Positions 10,401 to 16,784 of a stretch of DNA of 34,905 nt are shown here, in pieces. How positions within the stretch are numbered: the stretch's first letter is position 1; the number at the start of each line of letters is the position of its first letter. The stretch comes from an uncultured Eubacterium sp. (GTDB taxonomy: Bacteria > Bacillota > Clostridia > Oscillospirales > Acutalibacteraceae). The notes under the pieces were generated by a model, which worked only from the letters and a program-made list of their open reading frames with translations, had not been told where the DNA came from and ran no database searches. Where the stretch lies: NCBI GenBank assembly GCA_910577215.1, contig CAJTMQ010000001.1, forward strand, positions 40,804 through 75,708, read 5' to 3'. The position numbers were made by a program, and so were the translations under genes.

Positions 10401-10911
10401 GTACCTGAAGCTTTTGAGTGAGGCTGTTGCAGAAGAGAAAGGTGAAAAATCCGAAGAAACCGAAGAGCAGGAATGCCTTATTGATTTGCCGATTGAAGCA
10501 CATATTCCCGAGGATTATATTACCTCCACGCCGCAGAGGCTTTCCATGTATAAAAGGATTGCCGCAATCAGGTCTGATGCAGATGCAAATGATGTTTATG
10601 ATGAGCTTGGAGATCGTTTCGGTGCTCCGCCCGAATCAATATGCGGTCTTGTTGAAATTTCTCTTTTGAGAAATGTTGCTGCAAAAATCGGTGTTTATGA
10701 AATTACGCAAAGAAACGGCTCAATTCTTCTTTATATGAAAGAGCCTGATATAAAATATGTTGTTGCACTGAATAAAGAAATGAAAGGCAGAGTTCTGCTT
10801 TCGGCGGCGAAGAAGGCTTATATTGCAGTTAAGCCTGATTATGAATCTCCGCTTGAAACCGTTCAGAAAACGCTTTCAATTATGAACAGTGTTTTCATCG
10901 AAAATGTATAA
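7450..10911 (+). CDS. mfd: Transcription-repair coupling factor Mfd
   Basis: Mfd removes RNA polymerase stalled at DNA lesions and recruits UvrA. The product has 1153 residues from ATG 7450; I prefer this to ATG 7444 because AAGGA ends only two bases before 7444 but eight before 7450. The domain order fits the family: a UvrB-like N-terminal region, the polymerase-interacting domain (near VGDYIVHNVHGIGIFEGI), then a RecG-type translocase with Walker A GDVGFGKT (about residue 638), a DEEQ box (about 739), the SATPIPRTL motif, GRVGRSSRRAFAYL, and the C-terminal TRCF domain. The gene is full length. A hairpin at 10915-10950 ends it and also contains the ribosome binding site of the next gene. Confidence 0.97.
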   Translation: MSCFSKIFEKSNEFISLGKSINPEGMPVGATGVSDSVKAHLIHSLMEIKQNKALIIMPDEASAVRMSENLGAIQAGVLFYPAREFTFQQVAGVSHEFEHIRLGVLSKIINGDYRAVVCSANAACQKTMPPDELKSLSLEISDGDVIDIEQIASKLVSAGYSRYDQVDGTSQFAVRGGIIDIFPPGASEPARIELWGDTVDGISSFDIATQRRTGTLNKIDIIPATEVLFKSNKKFAACIDELAASLKGKAIKARENLYADAEVLKNGGSLPCNDKYLPLAYNSNGIFDYTEELLFVCESGKIKEKVNNQQKLMDEQIKWYLESGNLCKGIDKFTLDFDELKNIYSDHGAVYLDSLPRGSFDTPVAHLSSFTVQSFNAWNGTMEQLSEDIKPLYDKNYAICIMAGTTRAGKALAYDLNELGMNAVFCENMPSEFQKGVVTVINGSLNWGFQLSDISFALITHVKAFQKKKKNRAINSKNAIHSLDELSVGDYIVHNVHGIGIFEGIHALELNKVKKDYIKISYAKGDTLYVPVTQLDLVSKYIGPREDSNVKINRLGGSEWKKAKARVRSSVKDMAKELIALYAKRMSTKGHAFSEDTDLQRDFELRFAYEETDDQLRSAAEIKGDMERSAPMDRLLCGDVGFGKTEVALRAAFKCVSESKQCAILVPTTVLAMQHFNTAKSRMEAYPVRIEMISRFVSAKKQKQILQDLEEGKVDLLIGTHRIISKDIKFKDLGLLIVDEEQRFGVAQKEKIKEKFPRVDVLTLSATPIPRTLNMAMSGIRDMSLLEEAPGDRHPVQTYVVEYDFGVLVEAMERELSRGGQCYYLHNNIETIEHTAVRIKKELPDAKIGIAHGRMTEEQLSDVWSQLINGEIDILVCTTIIETGVDVANVNTLIIENADRMGLAQLHQIRGRVGRSSRRAFAYLTFTRGKELSDIATKRLEAIREYTEFGSGFKIAMRDLEIRGAGSILGNRQHGHMEAVGYDMYLKLLSEAVAEEKGEKSEETEEQECLIDLPIEAHIPEDYITSTPQRLSMYKRIAAIRSDADANDVYDELGDRFGAPPESICGLVEISLLRNVAAKIGVYEITQRNGSILLYMKEPDIKYVVALNKEMKGRVLLSAAKKAYIAVKPDYESPLETVQKTLSIMNSVFIENV

Positions 10912-10914
10912 TGT

Positions 10915-10950
10915 AAAACACCTCGGGGCATAATGCTTGTGAGGTGTTTT
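10915..10950 (+). terminator. Hairpin after mfd that contains the next gene's ribosome binding site
   Basis: AAAACACCTC (10915-10924) and GAGGTGTTTT (10941-10950) are perfect 10-base inverted repeats. The apical part can extend the fold with GGGCA/TGCTT. The 3' arm ends in TTTT, so it can act as the mfd terminator. The AGGTG at 10942-10946, six bases before the ATG at 10953, is the only good ribosome binding site for the next gene and lies wholly inside the stem. Confidence 0.65.
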
Positions 10951-10952
10951 AT

Positions 10953-11648
10953 ATGTCATCAAATTCAAATGCAAAAAAAGGAAACAAAAATTTAAGAGCG
11001 TTGTTTTCCGTGATATGTATTTCTATTATTGCCCTTGGGCTTATTGTTTATTTCTCAACAAACTCAAATAATAAAACGGTTAATGAGCAAACCACTATTG
11101 AGGAAACAACACAGCCTGTTCAGAAAAGTGTTACAGTAGAAGATACAACGGCAGAAACAACAACAGAGGCTGAAAGTGAAACACAGCCGCAGACAACGGA
11201 GAGCACATCCATGGCTCTGCTTGATACAAACACTCCGTATAAAAGCTTTTATAAATATCCTATTACCGAATCGGTTTTAAGCGGATATACCGAGGAACTT
11301 GTTTATAACAAAACAATGGGTGATTACAGAAGTCATACCGCAGTAGATTTCAAGGCTGAATCCGGTGCTGCAGTTTATGCAATAAATGATGGTATTGTGC
11401 TTGATGTTTATAATGACAGTATGCTTGGAATGACGGTTGAAATAGACCACGGCGGAAAACTTGTTGCAAAATACAGCGGACTTGAGGTTGTCAATGTTTC
11501 AGAGGGTGATATGATTATGATTGGTTCAACAATCGGAACTCTCGGCAAGGTGCCGTTTGAAGCTTCGGCAGAAGCACATCTTCATTTTGAAACAAGGCTT
11601 GACGGTGATTATGTTAATCCGCTTGATGTTATGGGAAAAACTGAGTAA
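10953..11648 (+). CDS. spoIIQ: SpoIIQ-like M23-family peptidase domain protein
   Basis: This 231-residue protein has a basic N-terminus, one membrane helix (about residues 16-35), a Thr/Glu-rich linker (45-90) and a C-terminal LytM/M23 domain. The zinc motifs look intact: H128-x3-D132 in SHTAVDF and H209-x-H211 in AHLHFE. The stretch from FYKYPITESVLSGY through YNKTMGDYRSHTAVDF resembles SpoIIQ, the forespore protein that forms a zipper with SpoIIIAH across the engulfing membranes; clostridial SpoIIQ usually keeps the metal ligands that Bacillus has partly lost. The start chosen is ATG 10953, six bases after AGGTG; an upstream in-frame GTG at 10944 lies inside the hairpin. A plain cell-wall endopeptidase is the alternative. 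A terminator follows at 11686. Confidence 0.75.
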   Translation: MSSNSNAKKGNKNLRALFSVICISIIALGLIVYFSTNSNNKTVNEQTTIEETTQPVQKSVTVEDTTAETTTEAESETQPQTTESTSMALLDTNTPYKSFYKYPITESVLSGYTEELVYNKTMGDYRSHTAVDFKAESGAAVYAINDGIVLDVYNDSMLGMTVEIDHGGKLVAKYSGLEVVNVSEGDMIMIGSTIGTLGKVPFEASAEAHLHFETRLDGDYVNPLDVMGKTE

Positions 11649-11685
11649 TTAAATGAATATGCCTCTCCAAGGAGAGCCGTATATT

Positions 11686-11723
11686 AAAAAGCAGGGCTAT
11701 GCTTAATCATAACCCTGCTTTTT
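11686..11723 (+). terminator. Intrinsic terminator after the SpoIIQ-like gene
   Basis: AAAAAGCAGGG (11686-11696) pairs with CCCTGCTTTTT (11713-11723), and TATG/CATA extends the stem inward. The A-run on one side and T-run on the other make it potentially bidirectional, serving the plus-strand peptidase gene and the minus-strand XRE genes. A smaller CTCTCC/GGAGAG hairpin precedes it at about 11663-11676. Confidence 0.85.
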
Positions 11724-11780
11724 GTTATTTAATAATCTGTTTATTTCTGCTTCTTTCGCAGTGAACGTGCGTTTTCATTT

Positions 11781-11993
11781 TTACTTATCTATTTCACGGT
11801 TGTCTGTTAATTCAACTATATAATCTAATGAAACATTATATAATTTTGCCAATACTATTAATCTATCTGCGGTTATTTCAGTTATTCCTTTTTCAATTTT
11901 TGAATACTGCTGTTGTGTCATATTCAGTATTTTTGCAATATCGGATTGCTTATAATCATTATCTTCTCTTAAATCTCTAAGTCTTCTATACAT
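11781..11993 (-). CDS. XRE-family helix-turn-helix regulator (paralogue 1)
   Basis: This 70-residue protein is almost entirely one Cro/C1-type helix-turn-helix domain: MYRRLRDLRED at the start, KQSDIAKILNMTQQQYSKIE as the DNA-reading helices, and LAKLYNVSLDYIVELTD as the last helix. The start is ATG 11993, preceded by GGTGAT; the upstream GTG and TTG codons overlap that ribosome binding site. It resembles its neighbour at 12052-12267 in length, layout and the final REI(D/N)K, so the pair looks like a tandem duplication. There is no separate effector domain. It probably represses locally, perhaps through the palindrome at 12023-12044 or those at 12310-12359. Confidence 0.88.
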   Translation of the reverse strand: MYRRLRDLREDNDYKQSDIAKILNMTQQQYSKIEKGITEITADRLIVLAKLYNVSLDYIVELTDNREIDK

Positions 11994-12022
11994 AAGTATC
12001 ACCAATTTGCAAAATACTCTAT

Positions 12023-12044
12023 GGTCAAATGTTAATATTTAACC
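12023..12044. promoter_or_regulatory. Operator-like palindrome between the two XRE genes
   Basis: GGTCAAAT-GTTAAT-ATTTAACC is a 22-base inverted repeat with one mismatched pair. Its GGTnAA/TTnACC ends resemble the AGGTAA/TTACCT palindromes near 12312. It lies about 30 bases upstream of the first XRE start codon, a sensible position for autoregulation. Binding is inferred. Confidence 0.4.
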
Positions 12045-12051
12045 ATCACTA

Positions 12052-12267
12052 TTATTTGTTTATTTCTCTTTTATTTGTTCTTTCTGTAATATAATCTACA
12101 GAAACATTATAAAAATCAGCTATTCTTATCAATACAGAAAGGGGAATATCATGTACTCCTCTTTCATATTTACCATAATAGCTTTCTTCCACACCAATGT
12201 TTGTTGATACATTTACCTGTGTTATGCCTTTTTCTTTTCTCAATTCTTTAATTCTTTTATACAACAT
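12052..12267 (-). CDS. XRE-family helix-turn-helix regulator (paralogue 2)
   Basis: This 71-residue single-domain Cro/C1-type regulator runs from MLYKRIKELRKEKGITQ to NKREINK. The recognition region is VSTNIGVEESYYGKYERG, and LIRIADFYNVSVDYITERT closes the domain. The start is ATG 12267 with GGTGAT just upstream; an in-frame longer start at 12294 lacks a good site. It is transcribed divergently from the 77-residue gene at 12379, and the shared intergenic region holds two palindromes and a consensus promoter. The simplest reading is that this protein represses the divergent gene and perhaps itself. Confidence 0.88.
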   Translation of the reverse strand: MLYKRIKELRKEKGITQVNVSTNIGVEESYYGKYERGVHDIPLSVLIRIADFYNVSVDYITERTNKREINK

Positions 12268-12303
12268 TTTTATCACCATAATTAATTTTAACATTAAACA
12301 GTC

Positions 12304-12332
12304 TTGACAAAAGGTAAGATATTACCTATAAT
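12304..12332 (+). promoter_or_regulatory. Perfect consensus sigma-70 promoter of the 77-residue gene
   Basis: TTGACA (12304-12309), a 17-base spacer and TATAAT (12327-12332) match the consensus at all twelve positions. Such a promoter would be very strong if unregulated. Its spacer is almost entirely occupied by the first palindrome, which argues for tight repression. Confidence 0.85.
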
Positions 12333-12359
12333 GTGAATAAAAGGTGAATTTTTACCTTT
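12310..12359. promoter_or_regulatory. Pair of XRE operator-like palindromes over the promoter
   Basis: The first site is AGGTAA-GATA-TTACCT (12312-12327), between the -35 and -10 boxes. The second is AAAGGTGA-ATTT-TTACCTTT (12340-12359), over the likely start of transcription. They share AAAGGT(A/G)A half-sites and their centres are 30 bases apart, close to three helical turns. Two XRE genes diverge from here, so these are probably their binding sites. Confidence 0.65.
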
Positions 12360-12378
12360 TATTAATAGAGGTGATGAA

Positions 12379-12612
12379 ATGAAAAAAGAATACGTACAGA
12401 AGAAAGTTGAAAATTACAGTGCATATATGTTTCAGGAGATATTAGAAATAATATGGCATGCAAAATTTAATGCATCAGAGCTGAGTGAAACCACCGTAAG
12501 AAAATATAAGGAACTGATGGAATCACTCAACCATGATGCAAATCACATTAAATGTTATGAAATTACGGATACTTATATTGTTGAAGAAGGCTTCAACAAT
12601 ATAACAGATTAA
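12379..12612 (+). CDS. Small protein of unknown function under XRE control
   Basis: The 77-residue product is not recognised. It is soluble, mixed in charge and predicted helical in its first two thirds (KKVENYSAYMFQEILEIIWH and TVRKYKELMESLN), ending in a short CYEITDTYIVEE strand-like stretch. There is no signal peptide, membrane segment or metal motif. GAGGTGATG gives a strong ribosome binding site, and the promoter is a perfect consensus with two operator-like palindromes, so expression is probably kept off by the divergent XRE proteins. Its stop codon overlaps that of the convergent exchanger gene in a TTAA. It could be an effector of a small mobile or toxin-like islet, but that is speculation. 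Confidence 0.75.
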   Translation: MKKEYVQKKVENYSAYMFQEILEIIWHAKFNASELSETTVRKYKELMESLNHDANHIKCYEITDTYIVEEGFNNITD

Positions 12613-13661
12613 CTCAAAACGGTATATAATACATAGCTTATATATCCAACAAGCATAACAATGCCCTGCCAGCGATGGAATTTCTTGGATATAATTGTTG
12701 GAATAATTGCAATTGCAATTGCTGCAAGGCAAACAATCATATCTATTTCAACAGATGCTGCAGATACGGCAAGAGCACCTGTTCCCTTGCCCATTGAAAC
12801 AAATGAGCAAATCGGAAGAATAAGTGTCAGGTCAATAATGTTTGCACCAAGAATGTTGCCGACAGAAAGTGAGCCCGCTTTTTTGCGGATTGCAGTAATT
12901 GTTGTAACAAGCTCAGGAAGAGATGTGCCTATTGCAATAGCAATAACGCTTATAATTCTCTGCGGAACATTAAGGCTTTCTGCAATTTTTGTTCCGTAGG
13001 TAACAAGAAGCTGGGCACCTATAACTGTGCCTGCTGCACCAACAAGGAAAAATGCAATGTTTTTAACCCAGTCCTTTGATGTTGCCTTTTCTTTGGTAGG
13101 AATGATACCGTCCTCAGGCTGAAGTCCTATATTATCAGGGCTTGGCTCAATCTGTGTGCTGTTTTTCTTCATGGAAACAAAGTTTTCAATGAAGAATGCA
13201 ACAAATATGATAATGAGCACAATAACGCCTATTGTTGTAAGGCGGTAGTAAGGGTTTGTTTCTCCCTCAAAGGTTAAGTTTTCTTTAACTGTGAATATGC
13301 AGCCTAAAACAAGTGCAGCGGATGCAGCAAACATCATTAATGCTTTAGGTGAAAACTCTTTTCTTTTTATTGCAAATGGCATACAAACAATAAATAAGCC
13401 CATAATCATAGCTGTGTTTGCTGTAACGGAGCCTATGGCATTTCCTGCCGCCATATCAACATTGCCCTTTGCAGTTGCCATTATACTTACAATCATTTCG
13501 GGAAGCGTTGTTGCAATTGAAACAATTGTTGCACCTATAACGAATTTCGGCACACCTGCAACCTCGGCAATCCAGCTTGCAGAGTCAACAAACCAATCGC
13601 CGCCTTTAATAATTAAAATAAGACCTATAAAAAATAAGCCATACATTAATACAGTTTCCAT
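12609..13661 (-). CDS. Na+/Ca2+ exchanger-type cation antiporter (CaCA family)
   Basis: The 350-residue membrane protein has the two inverted halves of the Ca2+/cation antiporter superfamily (YrbG-like). The first alpha repeat is GATIVSIATTLPE (residues 43-55) with GNAIGSVTANTAMI. The second is AIAIGTSLPELVTTI (about 241-255) with GNILGANIIDL. Each half has about five transmembrane helices, and a charged cytoplasmic loop (about 163-200) joins them. It should exchange Na+ or H+ for Ca2+ or a similar cation across the membrane. AAGGCGG precedes the ATG. The gene converges on the 77-residue gene with overlapping stop codons and no terminator between. Ion preference is not determined by the sequence. 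Confidence 0.92.
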   Translation of the reverse strand: METVLMYGLFFIGLILIIKGGDWFVDSASWIAEVAGVPKFVIGATIVSIATTLPEMIVSIMATAKGNVDMAAGNAIGSVTANTAMIMGLFIVCMPFAIKRKEFSPKALMMFAASAALVLGCIFTVKENLTFEGETNPYYRLTTIGVIVLIIIFVAFFIENFVSMKKNSTQIEPSPDNIGLQPEDGIIPTKEKATSKDWVKNIAFFLVGAAGTVIGAQLLVTYGTKIAESLNVPQRIISVIAIAIGTSLPELVTTITAIRKKAGSLSVGNILGANIIDLTLILPICSFVSMGKGTGALAVSAASVEIDMIVCLAAIAIAIIPTIISKKFHRWQGIVMLVGYISYVLYTVLS

Positions 13662-13759
13662 AATTTACCCGCCTTCTTTTAAATAATAAATTTATAATAT
13701 CTTTTATTTATACACTTGTCAATGGAATGTGGTGAATTGTTAATAAAATTCTTACGCGG

Positions 13760-13788
13760 TTGCTAATTTTCACTGTTTATGATAAAAT
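13760..13788 (+). promoter_or_regulatory. Probable promoter of the CapA-like gene
   Basis: TTGCTA (13760-13765), 17 bases, then TAAAAT (13783-13788). It lies 25 bases upstream of the likely start codon, in an AT-rich region divergent from the exchanger gene. Confidence 0.5.
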
Positions 13789-13813
13789 TATACTGAATAA
13801 GTGAAGAAAAGAT

Positions 13814-15049
13814 GTGTGTAAATTGAAATATGATAAGAAAAAATTATTTGAAATACTAATACCGGTATTAATAGCTGTTATTGTTGTTTCCGGCTTTGCC
13901 ATAAGCGGGCATATAACAAAAAATTTTGATAATGAAAAACCAACGGCGCAAACCTCTGCGGAGAATCAAAGCGAAAATGAAGCTTCAGATGCACCATTGT
14001 TAACAAATTCAAAGGTAACACTTGTTGCTGTTGGGGACAACCTTATTCACAACACGCTTATTTCAGCCGGTCAGAAGGAAAACGGAGCAGAGGATTACAG
14101 CGGACTTTATGAAAATATCAAGCCTTATATTTCTTCTGCTGATATTGCAGTTATAAATCAGGAAACAATTTTAGGCGGCTCTGAATTTGAGTATACAGGT
14201 TATCCGGTATTCAATACGCCGTGGGCTTTGGGAACTGCGGCAATAGATGCAGGCTTTGATATTTTTACCTGTGCAACGAATCACGCAATGGATAAAGGAT
14301 TTAAGGGAATTCAGAATGAATGTGCTTTTTTTGATGAGCACCCCGAGGTTAAGCATGTCGGCACAAATGATACAGAGGAGGATTATAATTCAATTCTGTA
14401 TTATGAAAAAAACGGAATAACCTTTGCAATTCTGAATTATACATATGGTACTAACGGTATATCGCTTCCTGGTGACAAGTCGTGGTGTGTTAATATGATG
14501 GATAAGGCAAAAATAACGGAGGATGTAAAAAAAGCAAAGCGGAAATCAGATGTTGTTGTTGTATTTCCTCATTGGGGAACAGAAAACAGTCCTAACGTTT
14601 CCGATTATCAAAGGGATTATGTTAAGCTGTTTTCGGATTTGGAGGTTGATATTGTTATCGGCGGTCATCCGCATGTGCTTCAGCCTGTTGAATGGGTTGA
14701 GAATGATGCAACGGGCAAGAAAATGCTGGTATATTATTCGCTCGGAAATTTTATTTCTCATCAGATAAATCCGGATCAGCTCTGCGGCGGAGCGGCAGAA
14801 ATAAAAATAGAAAAGAATTCAGACGGTATTACAATAACATCTGCAAAGTTGGTGCCTGTTGTTTGTTGGTATCAATATAACAAATCAAACGGAAAGTTTG
14901 ATTATGCTGTTTATAAATTGTCAGAATATACAAATGCAATTGCTTCAACTCATCAGCAGAAAGCAGAGTATAATAAGGATGTTACTCCCGAATATTTTAC
15001 TAATCATGTTAAGGATATTGTGTCTGAGGAATTTCTGGATTTAAGCTGA
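13814..15049 (+). CDS. CapA-family metallophosphatase-fold protein, membrane-anchored
   Basis: This 411-residue protein has a basic start, one membrane helix (about residues 13-33), a Gln/Glu-rich linker and a CapA/PGA_cap domain. Family motifs are present in order: LVAVGDNLIHN, NQETILGG, FTCATNHAMDKG, VVFPHWGTE, IVIGGHPHVLQPVEW and YYSLGNFIS. CapA-type proteins have a calcineurin-like fold and act in poly-gamma-glutamate or capsule synthesis, though most members outside Bacillus are uncharacterised and some may be phosphatases. The domain should lie outside the membrane. No capB or capC is adjacent. The start is probably GTG 13814; TTG 13823 is the alternative and would remove only three residues. 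No terminator is evident before the glnA promoter. Confidence 0.85.
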   Translation: MCKLKYDKKKLFEILIPVLIAVIVVSGFAISGHITKNFDNEKPTAQTSAENQSENEASDAPLLTNSKVTLVAVGDNLIHNTLISAGQKENGAEDYSGLYENIKPYISSADIAVINQETILGGSEFEYTGYPVFNTPWALGTAAIDAGFDIFTCATNHAMDKGFKGIQNECAFFDEHPEVKHVGTNDTEEDYNSILYYEKNGITFAILNYTYGTNGISLPGDKSWCVNMMDKAKITEDVKKAKRKSDVVVVFPHWGTENSPNVSDYQRDYVKLFSDLEVDIVIGGHPHVLQPVEWVENDATGKKMLVYYSLGNFISHQINPDQLCGGAAEIKIEKNSDGITITSAKLVPVVCWYQYNKSNGKFDYAVYKLSEYTNAIASTHQQKAEYNKDVTPEYFTNHVKDIVSEEFLDLS

Positions 15050-15126
15050 TTTATTGTAATTTGCACAAAAAACATATGAATTATACTTGCTAAGAAAAAC
15101 AGTTTGTATAAATTTAAAAAAAGGTG

Positions 15127-15156
15127 TTGACATTTTGTGCCATTGGTTTATATAAT
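15127..15156 (+). promoter_or_regulatory. Promoter of glnA
   Basis: TTGACA (15127-15132) and TATAAT (15151-15156), both perfect boxes, are separated by 18 bases. Transcription should start near 15163, leaving a leader of about 75 bases that contains a terminator. Confidence 0.8.
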
Positions 15157-15176
15157 GTTGTTGTAGTAAGAACAAA

Positions 15177-15208
15177 GGCGTTCCGATTTATTCGGAGCGC
15201 CCTTTTTT
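15177..15208 (+). terminator. Attenuator-like intrinsic terminator in the glnA leader
   Basis: GGCGTTCCGA (15177-15186) pairs with TCGGAGCGCC (15192-15201) over ten pairs including one G-U, around a five-base loop, followed by CTTTTTTG. It lies between the glnA promoter and start codon, so full-length glnA mRNA needs readthrough. In other Clostridia, nitrogen genes are controlled by antitermination (ANTAR proteins); the regulator here is not identified. Confidence 0.75.
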
Positions 15209-15237
15209 GTTTAATTTATTTTTGGAGGAAATTTACT

Positions 15238-16578
15238 ATGAGCAAATTAACTAAAGAGGACATACTTAAGGATGCTGTTGATAAAAATGTTGAATTTGTA
15301 AGACTTCAGTTTACTGATGTATTCGGTCTTATGAAAAATGTGTCTATCACAGTTTCACAGCTTGAAAAGGCACTTGATAATGAATGTATGTTTGACGGTT
15401 CTTCAATAGACGGTTTCGTTCGTATTGATGAATCAGATATGTATCTTCACCCTGATCTTGATTCATGGGCACTCTTCCCATGGAGAACTTTCGGCGGCAA
15501 AACAACAGCACGTCTTATCTGTTCCGTATATAAAGCAGATAACAAAACTCCGTTTATGGGTGATCCGAAAAATGTTCTTAAGAAGGTTATGGATGAAGCA
15601 GCAGAAATGGGTTATGGTTTCAATGTTGGCCCTGAGCTTGAATTCTTTCTTTTCAAGAGAGATGAAAACGGCAATCCGACAACTGAGATGACAGACCTCG
15701 GCGGTTATTTTGATCTTAATCCTATTGATGCAGGTGAAAACTGCCGCCGTGATATCTGCCTTGCTCTTGAGGATATGGGCTATGAGATTGAAGCTTCTCA
15801 CCATGAAGTTGCTGAATCACAGCACGAAATTGATTTCCGTTTCGGCGATGTAATGATTACTGCTGACAGATGCATGACCTTTAAGCACGTTGTTAAAACA
15901 TATGCTACAAAGCACGGTCTTCACGCAACCTTTATGCCGAAGCCTGTTTATGGAATCAACGGTTCAGGTATGCATACAAATATGAGCCTTTACAGACTTG
16001 CAGACGGCTCAAACGCATTTGATGATCCGACTGATGAGCTTGGTCTTTCAAAAGAAGCATATGCATTTATCGCAGGTGTTATTGCTCACGTAAAGGGTAT
16101 TGCAGCTTTCTCAAACCCAACAGTTAACTCATATAAAAGACTTGTTCCGGGATATGAAGCTCCTTGCTATATTGCATGGTCTGCATCAAACAGATCCTCA
16201 CTTGTTCGTATTCCTGCATCAAGAGGCAAGGGAACAAGAGTTGAGCTTCGTTCTCCCGACCCAACCTGTAACCCGTATCTTGAAATGGCACTTTGCCTTG
16301 CAGCAGGTCTTGACGGTATCAAGAAGAATATGACACCTCCTGCTCCGGTTGATTTTAATGTATTTGATTTAACAGCTGATGAGCTTAAGGAAAATGGTAT
16401 TGATTGTCTTCCGGGCAGTCTTATTGATGCCGTATATGCTGCTGAGGAGGATCCGTTTGTTAGAGAAACTGTAGGCAATCATGTTTTTGATGCTTATATC
16501 GAAGGCAAAAAGCGTGAATGGGATGAATACCGTACCCAGATTTCTCAGTGGGAAGTAGACAGATATTTAAAGAAATAA
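15238..16578 (+). CDS. glnA: Glutamine synthetase, class I-alpha
   Basis: The enzyme makes glutamine from glutamate, ammonia and ATP, and is the entry point for ammonium in this gene region. The product has 446 residues from ATG 15238, preceded by GGAGGAA; an in-frame extension to 15124 runs through the promoter and terminator and is not used. The length and the lack of the extra loop and adenylylation-site tyrosine point to the GSI-alpha type of Firmicutes. Recognisable blocks are FDGSSIDGFVRIDESDM near the start, the ATP and metal segment GPELEFFLF, the MPKPVYGINGSGMH stretch and NPTVNSYKRLVPGYEAP. GSI-alpha enzymes are usually feedback-inhibited by glutamine. An ammonium channel-PII fusion follows. 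Confidence 0.98.
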   Translation: MSKLTKEDILKDAVDKNVEFVRLQFTDVFGLMKNVSITVSQLEKALDNECMFDGSSIDGFVRIDESDMYLHPDLDSWALFPWRTFGGKTTARLICSVYKADNKTPFMGDPKNVLKKVMDEAAEMGYGFNVGPELEFFLFKRDENGNPTTEMTDLGGYFDLNPIDAGENCRRDICLALEDMGYEIEASHHEVAESQHEIDFRFGDVMITADRCMTFKHVVKTYATKHGLHATFMPKPVYGINGSGMHTNMSLYRLADGSNAFDDPTDELGLSKEAYAFIAGVIAHVKGIAAFSNPTVNSYKRLVPGYEAPCYIAWSASNRSSLVRIPASRGKGTRVELRSPDPTCNPYLEMALCLAAGLDGIKKNMTPPAPVDFNVFDLTADELKENGIDCLPGSLIDAVYAAEEDPFVRETVGNHVFDAYIEGKKREWDEYRTQISQWEVDRYLKK

Positions 16579-16591
16579 TGAGCCCTCTCTG

Positions 16592-16644
16592 ATGGCAGTA
16601 AAATGCCATTATAGATCGGTGCAGAATATGAATCTGTGCCGATC
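16592..16644 (+). other. Two hairpins at the start of the glnA-amt leader
   Basis: The first hairpin is ATGGCA-GTAAAA-TGCCAT (16592-16609), six pairs with a six-base loop. The second is GATCGGTGCAGA (16614-16625) with TCTGTGCCGATC (16633-16644), twelve pairs including two adjacent G-U wobbles, around a seven-base loop; an ATTATAG/CTATAAT outer helix could lengthen it but competes with the first hairpin. They precede the terminator at 16660 and could be part of an antitermination leader. Confidence 0.6.
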
Positions 16645-16659
16645 ACTATAATACACAAC

Positions 16660-16707
16660 GGAGTGTATTTTACCGTGTTAAGTCACGGTAAAATATGCTC
16701 CTTTTTT
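16660..16707 (+). terminator. Strong terminator between glnA and the ammonium channel gene
   Basis: Eighteen continuous pairs join 16660-16677 to 16684-16701, including two adjacent G-U wobbles, around the loop TTAAGT. TTTTTT follows at 16702-16707. No clear promoter lies between it and the channel gene at 16785, so that gene may depend on regulated readthrough. Bases 16708-16784 hold only the ribosome binding site region. Confidence 0.88.
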
Positions 16708-16784
16708 CTTTTCATTTTGCGGCAATATATGAAAGGAAAAAATATAAAAATCTCTGTCAATAACAAAATATAGGAGGAAATATT

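Noticed and set aside
15124..15237. N-terminal extension of glutamine synthetase
   Set aside because: The extension would translate the promoter and terminator. The known N-terminus of the family and GGAGGAA place the start at 15238.
15163..15237. ANTAR-target or glutamine riboswitch in the glnA leader
   Set aside because: I could not find paired hexaloop hairpins with the A1/G4 pattern, nor the glutamine aptamer core. Only a terminator is clear.
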